Below are positions 58,943-64,000 of a DNA stretch of 64,000 bases, in pieces. The translations under genes were made by a program, and so were the position numbers. Source of the stretch: Staphylococcus carnosus (GTDB lineage Bacteria; Bacillota; Bacilli; Staphylococcales; Staphylococcaceae); the NCBI RefSeq assembly GCF_900458435.1, contig NZ_UHCT01000001.1:1240001-1304000 (forward strand), written 5' to 3'. Every line of letters begins with the position of its first letter. Within the stretch, counting starts at the first letter, position 1. Below the pieces are notes generated by a model. That model searched no databases and had not been told where the DNA came from. It worked only from the letters and a program-made list of their open reading frames with translations.

Positions 58943-59548
58943 GTGTACGCATATATAAAAGGTAAGTTATCACAATTATTTCCAACTCACGTTGTTGTAG
59001 AAACAAATGGAGTGGGTTATGAAATTCAAACACCCAATTCATACAGATTTCAACAGTATTATCAACAAGAAGTCACAATATACACTTCTTTAGTTGTAAG
59101 AGAAGATGCACAATTACTGTATGGATTTATGAGTGAAGAAGAAAAAGGCATGTTTTTAAGCTTAAATAAAGTGACGGGTATCGGACCCAAGTCTGCTTTA
59201 GCGATTTTGGCTGCAAGTACACCTAATGAAGTGAAAATCGGTATAGAAAATGAAAATGAGACTTATTTAACGAAATTCCCTGGAATCGGTAAAAAAACGG
59301 CGCGACAAATTATTTTAGATTTAAAAGGCAAAGTTCAAATTACGGAAGAAAATCCAGAAACATTACTCAACTTTGAAGGTTCAGAATCTAACCAAACATC
59401 TCCTATATTAGATGAGGCTTTATTAGCTTTAGAAGCTTTAGGTTATTCTAAACGTGAGTTGAATAAAGTTGAGAAAAAACTTCAAGCTGAATCATATACT
59501 TCAGTTGATGAAGCAGTAAAAGCAGGCTTGAAAATACTTGTTTCATAA
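58943..59548 (+). CDS. ruvA: Holliday junction DNA helicase subunit RuvA
   Basis: A 201-residue RuvA that binds four-way junctions as a tetramer and loads RuvB. The OB-fold domain I begins [20 protein letters not shown]; domain II has two helix-hairpin-helices, [14 protein letters not shown] near 74 and [13 protein letters not shown] near 108; domain III (about 150-200) contacts RuvB. The start is GTG after GGAAGTGA. It is 12 bases after the ACT-domain gene and 24 before ruvB. No LexA-like box is seen upstream of the ruv genes. Confidence 0.96.
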   Translation: MYAYIKGKLSQLFPTHVVVETNGVGYEIQTPNSYRFQQYYQQEVTIYTSLVVREDAQLLYGFMSEEEKGMFLSLNKVTGIGPKSALAILAASTPNEVKIGIENENETYLTKFPGIGKKTARQIILDLKGKVQITEENPETLLNFEGSESNQTSPILDEALLALEALGYSKRELNKVEKKLQAESYTSVDEAVKAGLKILVS

Positions 59549-59572
59549 TAATACGAAATGGAGGGGACAGAG

Positions 59573-60589
59573 ATGGATGATAGAATGGTAGACCAATCAC
59601 AACATGAAGATGAATCATCATTTGAATTATCATTAAGACCTCATTTCTTAAAACAATATATTGGTCAAGCTTCTATTAAATCGAATTTGGAAGTATTTAT
59701 AAAAGCCGCTAAGTTAAGAGAAGAACCGCTCGATCATGTTTTATTATTTGGTCCCCCAGGTTTAGGTAAAACAACGCTATCAAATATTATTGCTAATGAA
59801 ATGAATGTCAATATTCGTACTGTAACAGGGCCTGCGATTGAACGTCCTGGAGATTTAGCAGCTATATTGTCTGGATTACAACCTGGCGATGTGTTGTTTA
59901 TAGATGAAATACATCGACTTAGCAGTGTAGTGGAAGAAGTTTTATATCCAGCAATGGAAGACTTTTATTTAGATATTGTAATTGGTAAAGGTGAAGAAGC
60001 TAGAAGTATTCGTATTGATTTACCTCCTTTTACTCTTGTTGGGGCAACAACAAGAGCCGGCAGTTTAACAGGGCCGCTTCGCGATCGCTTCGGTGTACAC
60101 TTGCGTTTAGAATATTATAAAGAATCTGAGTTGAAGGACATCATTATTCGAACAGCTGAAGTTCTGAATACAGAAATTGATGAAGAAAGTGCTGTCGAAC
60201 TCGCTAAAAGAAGCCGTGGTACACCTCGTATAGCTAACCGTCTCTTAAAACGTGTCCGGGACTTCCAACAAGTCAATGAAGATGACATGATATACATTGA
60301 AACAACAAAACGTGCGTTGCAATTATTGCAAGTAGATGATTATGGATTAGATTATATTGATCATAAAATGATGAGTTGTATTATCAATCAATATAATGGC
60401 GGTCCAGTCGGATTAGATACGATTGCTGTTTCAATCGGAGAAGAAAGAATTACAATTGAAGATGTATATGAACCGTTTCTAATACAAAAAGGTTTCCTAG
60501 AACGTACACCAAGAGGGCGCAAGGCAACGCCATTAGCATACGAACATTTTGAAGCGAAGAATGGAAAGAGGGACAATTTTGAATATTGA
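59573..60589 (+). CDS. ruvB: Holliday junction DNA helicase subunit RuvB
   Basis: A 338-residue AAA+ motor for branch migration. Walker [11 protein letters not shown] is near 61-70, Walker B with DEIHRLS near 110, the sensor-1 GATTRAG and arginine finger GPLRDRFG follow, and the C-terminal winged helix ends [15 protein letters not shown]. Of two in-frame ATGs, 59573 is chosen because GGAGGGG lies eight bases upstream; the one at 59558 is before that site. Its 3' end overlaps queA by 11 bases. Confidence 0.96.
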   Translation: MDDRMVDQSQHEDESSFELSLRPHFLKQYIGQASIKSNLEVFIKAAKLREEPLDHVLLFGPPGLGKTTLSNIIANEMNVNIRTVTGPAIERPGDLAAILSGLQPGDVLFIDEIHRLSSVVEEVLYPAMEDFYLDIVIGKGEEARSIRIDLPPFTLVGATTRAGSLTGPLRDRFGVHLRLEYYKESELKDIIIRTAEVLNTEIDEESAVELAKRSRGTPRIANRLLKRVRDFQQVNEDDMIYIETTKRALQLLQVDDYGLDYIDHKMMSCIINQYNGGPVGLDTIAVSIGEERITIEDVYEPFLIQKGFLERTPRGRKATPLAYEHFEAKNGKRDNFEY

Positions 60590-61604
60590 AGAATTTGATT
60601 ATGATTTACCAGAAGAATTGATAGCACAAACACCTTTAAAAGACCGAGATACAAGTCGGTTACTAGTGCTGCATAAAGAAAATGGTGAATTAGAACATCG
60701 TCATTTTAAAGACATTATTGAATACATCAATTCAGGCGATACCTTAGTATTAAATGATACGAAAGTGATGCCTGCCAGATTATTCGGTGTTAAACAAGAA
60801 ACTAAAGCTAAAGTTGAAATGTTAATGCTGACACAAATTGAAGGCGATGATTGGGAAGTATTACTTAAACCAGCAAAAAGAATTAAAGTAGGTCAAAAAT
60901 TATCATTTGGTGAAGGAAAAATAGAAGCTGAATGTATAGAGGAATTGGACCAAGGCGGCAGAATAATGCGTCTTTCATATGAAGGTATTTTACAAGAACG
61001 CTTAGATGAACTTGGTGAAATGCCTTTACCTCCATACATCAAAGAAAGATTAGAAGACCAAGATAGGTATCAGACTGTCTATGCTAAAGCAACAGGTTCA
61101 GCTGCTGCACCAACAGCAGGTCTTCACTTCACAGATGAATTACTAGACGAACTTAAAGCTAAAGGTGTAAATCTTGCTTTTATCACTTTACATGTAGGTT
61201 TAGGCACATTCAGACCGGTCAGTGTAGATAATATAGACGACCATGAAATGCATAGCGAATATTATCAAATGACGCAAGAAACAGCAGATTTATTAAATCA
61301 AACCAAACAAAACGGCAAACGTATTATCTCTGTCGGAACAACATCTACACGAACACTTGAAACGATTCGCCGAGATTATGATACATTTACTGCTGCAAGC
61401 GGATGGACTGATATTTTTATTTATCCTGGATTTGAATTCAAAGCAATTGATGGATTGATTACAAACTTCCATTTGCCGAAATCAACTTTAGTGATGCTGG
61501 TCTCTGCTTTCAGTTCAAGACAGTATATTTTAAATGCATACCGAACAGCCGTAGAAATGAAATATCGTTTCTTCAGTTTCGGCGATGCGATGCTAATTAT
61601 TTAA
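60579..61604 (+). CDS. queA: S-adenosylmethionine:tRNA ribosyltransferase-isomerase QueA
   Basis: A 341-residue enzyme transferring the ribosyl group of AdoMet to 7-aminomethyl-7-deazaguanine in tRNA, forming epoxyqueuosine. The N-terminus [47 protein letters not shown] and [10 protein letters not shown] are family signatures. The TTG at 60579 is chosen because GAGGG is six bases before it and homologues begin [13 protein letters not shown] at 60561 and TTG at 60549 lie upstream of that site. The start is inside the ruvB end (11-base overlap). Pairs with tgt downstream. Confidence 0.95.
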   Translation: MNIEEFDYDLPEELIAQTPLKDRDTSRLLVLHKENGELEHRHFKDIIEYINSGDTLVLNDTKVMPARLFGVKQETKAKVEMLMLTQIEGDDWEVLLKPAKRIKVGQKLSFGEGKIEAECIEELDQGGRIMRLSYEGILQERLDELGEMPLPPYIKERLEDQDRYQTVYAKATGSAAAPTAGLHFTDELLDELKAKGVNLAFITLHVGLGTFRPVSVDNIDDHEMHSEYYQMTQETADLLNQTKQNGKRIISVGTTSTRTLETIRRDYDTFTAASGWTDIFIYPGFEFKAIDGLITNFHLPKSTLVMLVSAFSSRQYILNAYRTAVEMKYRFFSFGDAMLII

Positions 61605-61613
61605 GGGAGTTGA

Positions 61614-62762
<1,149 letters not shown>

Positions 62763-62775
62763 AGGAGTAATGTTT

Positions 62776-63036
62776 GTGAATTTAACTGGTCTTATATTAC
62801 CTATAGCATTATTAGCTCTTATGTGGTTCTTTATGATTCGACCACAACAAAAACGTCAAAAAGAACACCGTGAAATGATTAATCGTTTAGAAGTGGGACA
62901 ACATGTTACTACTATCGGTGGTATTAAAGGTGTTGTACGTTCTTTAGATGAAACTTCAGTCGTGATTTCTGTTAATGATAAAGGTACTCAATTAACTTTT
63001 GAAAAACCTGCAATCAAACAAGTAAATCCAGACTAA
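62776..63036 (+). CDS. yajC: Preprotein translocase accessory subunit YajC
   Basis: An 86-residue membrane protein with one N-terminal segment (about 4-22, GLILPIALLALMWFFMI) followed by the family motif RPQQKRQKEHREM and a small soluble domain with VGQHVTTIGGIKGVV. It associates with SecDF to aid Sec export. The GTG at 62776 is preferred: AAAGGAG is eight bases before it and only two before the ATG at 62770. It is 13 bases after tgt and ends at a strong terminator, with secDF following. Confidence 0.94.
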   Translation: MNLTGLILPIALLALMWFFMIRPQQKRQKEHREMINRLEVGQHVTTIGGIKGVVRSLDETSVVISVNDKGTQLTFEKPAIKQVNPD

Positions 63037-63107
63037 TTACTAAAACAATATTGAATGCGTATAGGTTACAAGAATAAGGGCTTACCTATACATAATATTG
63101 ATGATAC

Positions 63108-63152
63108 AAACACCTCTTACTTTATCTTCGGGATAAAATAAGAGGTGTTTTT
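63108..63152 (+). terminator. Rho-independent terminator after yajC
   Basis: AAACACCTCTTACTTTATC pairs with GATAAAATAAGAGGTGTTT (one mismatch) around a TTCGG loop, followed by T residues. Confidence 0.92.
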
Positions 63153-63198
63153 AATTTTGTAAGGAATATTACTTTTAGTTTGCGATTTCAAGACAATG

Positions 63199-63227
63199 TT
63201 TAAAAAAGAAAAAATAGCGTGTATAAT
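63199..63227 (+). promoter_or_regulatory. Candidate promoter of secDF
   Basis: TTTAAA, 17-base spacer, TATAAT: 4 of 6 and 6 of 6 matches. It implies a leader of about 255 bases. Confidence 0.5.
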
Positions 63228-63488
63228 GTAGCATTGGTACACGACTTAACTCGAAATTTAATAATATAATTAACACTTAATGTATTGTGTTGTCTAAATG
63301 AAAACATCGACGGCGATTAAATTAATGCAATCGTGTGTTTTGAAAGTTAGGTAAAGTTATAGTACGCTTGTAAAGTTCATTCAATTACTGTAATTGAACG
63401 AGAAACGTGGTATTTGTTCTGTTTTGACTTGCAGTAGGTTTGAATAATCGAGTATGCTATTTACATAAGTAAATAATGAGGTGTTCAT

Positions 63489-64000
63489 GTGAAGAAAAAC
63501 AGTAGAATAATTGCATTCTTACTGTTGGTTGTTCTGCTTTTTGCAGGTATGGCAGCAACCTATAAGAGTGTAGTTAAAGACGTCCGTTTAGGATTGGACC
63601 TTCAGGGTGGATTTGAAGTTTTATATCAAGTTAATCCACTTGAAAAAGGTGAGAAAATTGACGATAAGGCTGTTCAAGCGACAGCTAAAACTTTAGAAAA
63701 CAGGGTCAATGTACTCGGGGTTTCCGAACCTAAAATTCAAGTTGAGAATAATAATCGGATTCGTGTTCAATTAGCCGGTGTTAAAAATCAAAATGAAGCA
63801 CGAGACATCTTATCTTCTCAAGCTAATTTAACAATTCGTGATTCTGACGATCATGTTAAATTAACAGGGAAAGATTTAGTCCAAGGTTCTGCAAAACAAG
63901 AATTTAAACAAAATACTAACCAACCTGCAGTTACTTTTAAATTGAAAGACAGCAAGAAATTCAAAAAAGTAACAGAAGAGATTTCTAAACGAAAAGATAA
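63489..64000 (+). CDS. secDF: Protein-export membrane protein SecDF, N-terminal part
   Basis: A partial gene that leaves the window after 170 codons, still open. It starts with GTG, seven bases after GAGG. The first 25 residues contain one membrane segment (RIIAFLLLVVLLFAGMAATY), followed by the SecD signature DVRLGLDLQGGFEVLYQV and the large extracytoplasmic P1 domain (TLENRVNVLGVSEPKIQVE). In Bacillus and staphylococci SecD and SecF are fused in one protein of about 740-760 residues; the fusion cannot be checked here. It uses the proton-motive force to help release secreted proteins. Confidence 0.93.
   Translation, partial: MKKNSRIIAFLLLVVLLFAGMAATYKSVVKDVRLGLDLQGGFEVLYQVNPLEKGEKIDDKAVQATAKTLENRVNVLGVSEPKIQVENNNRIRVQLAGVKNQNEARDILSSQANLTIRDSDDHVKLTGKDLVQGSAKQEFKQNTNQPAVTFKLKDSKKFKKVTEEISKRKD

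Larger units (their letters stand above)
63037..63488 (+). other. yajC-secDF intergenic region
   Basis: A 452-base gap with no gene. It holds the yajC terminator (63108-63152), a promoter candidate (63199-63227) and then about 255 bases of leader before secDF. The leader includes a perfect TTCAATTA-CTG-TAATTGAA hairpin at about 63382-63400; I could not match it to a known leader class. Confidence 0.5.

Overview
The window is a low-GC Firmicute chromosome segment, and its protein sequences and gene order fit a Staphylococcus. Supporting signs are the order phoPR-polA-mutM-coaE-gapB-nrdR-dnaB-dnaI-thrS-lysP-infC-rpmI-rplT-tig-clpX-engB-hemAXCDBL-valS-folC-comC-radC-mreCD-rplU-prp-rpmA-obg-ruvAB-queA-tgt-yajC-secDF, a non-AUG infC start, and an L27 with the cleavable staphylococcal-type N-terminus. 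A coagulase-negative species is likely, but I cannot name it from sequence alone. All recognisable genes look intact apart from secDF, which runs off the right edge. I see no rRNA, tRNA, CRISPR array, prophage or complete insertion sequence.

Layout. 1-12 kb: a CBS/DRTGG regulator-like protein, NrnA and DnaE, then carbon metabolism (malic enzyme, acetyl-CoA carboxyltransferase AccDA, PfkA, Pyk). 12-16.5 kb: a minus-strand amino-acid permease faces Pyk and diverges from the TCA pair citZ-icd. 16.6-27.5 kb: the PhoPR two-component system, PolA-MutM-CoaE, the gluconeogenic GapB, and NrdR-DnaB-DnaI for replication initiation. 27.5-33 kb: a run of RNA-controlled units, namely a T-box before thrS, a lysine riboswitch before lysP, and an L20-type attenuated leader before infC-rpmI-rplT. 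33-38.6 kb: a Nudix-like protein, a TPR-like protein, trigger factor, ClpX and EngB. 38.9-45 kb: the six-gene haem operon hemAXCDBL, from glutamyl-tRNA to uroporphyrinogen III, including HemL. 45-47.5 kb: an AbrB-type membrane protein converges with pcp and tag on the minus strand. 47.6-53.4 kb: T-box-valS-folC, then comC and radC. 53.4-57 kb: three small or hypothetical genes, mreCD, and the rplU-prp-rpmA unit. 57-64 kb: obg, an ACT-domain protein, ruvAB, queA-tgt, yajC and the start of secDF.

How the genes work together. The window combines central carbon flux (PfkA, Pyk, GapB, CitZ, Icd, malic enzyme), fatty-acid initiation (AccDA), replication and repair (DnaE, PolA, DnaB, DnaI, MutM, RuvAB, Tag, RadC), translation (ThrRS, ValRS, IF3, L35, L20, L21, L27, Obg), queuosine tRNA modification (QueA, Tgt), cell shape (MreCD) and protein export (YajC, SecDF).

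I did not find a convincing undescribed system. The points most worth a second look are regulatory: a probable AUA start for infC, an inverted repeat across the citZ -10/+1 region, a structured cluster of inverted repeats between pyk and the permease, a long U-tract-less stem between tig and clpX, a roughly 255-nt leader before secDF, and two unannotated-size small proteins near radC/mreC.
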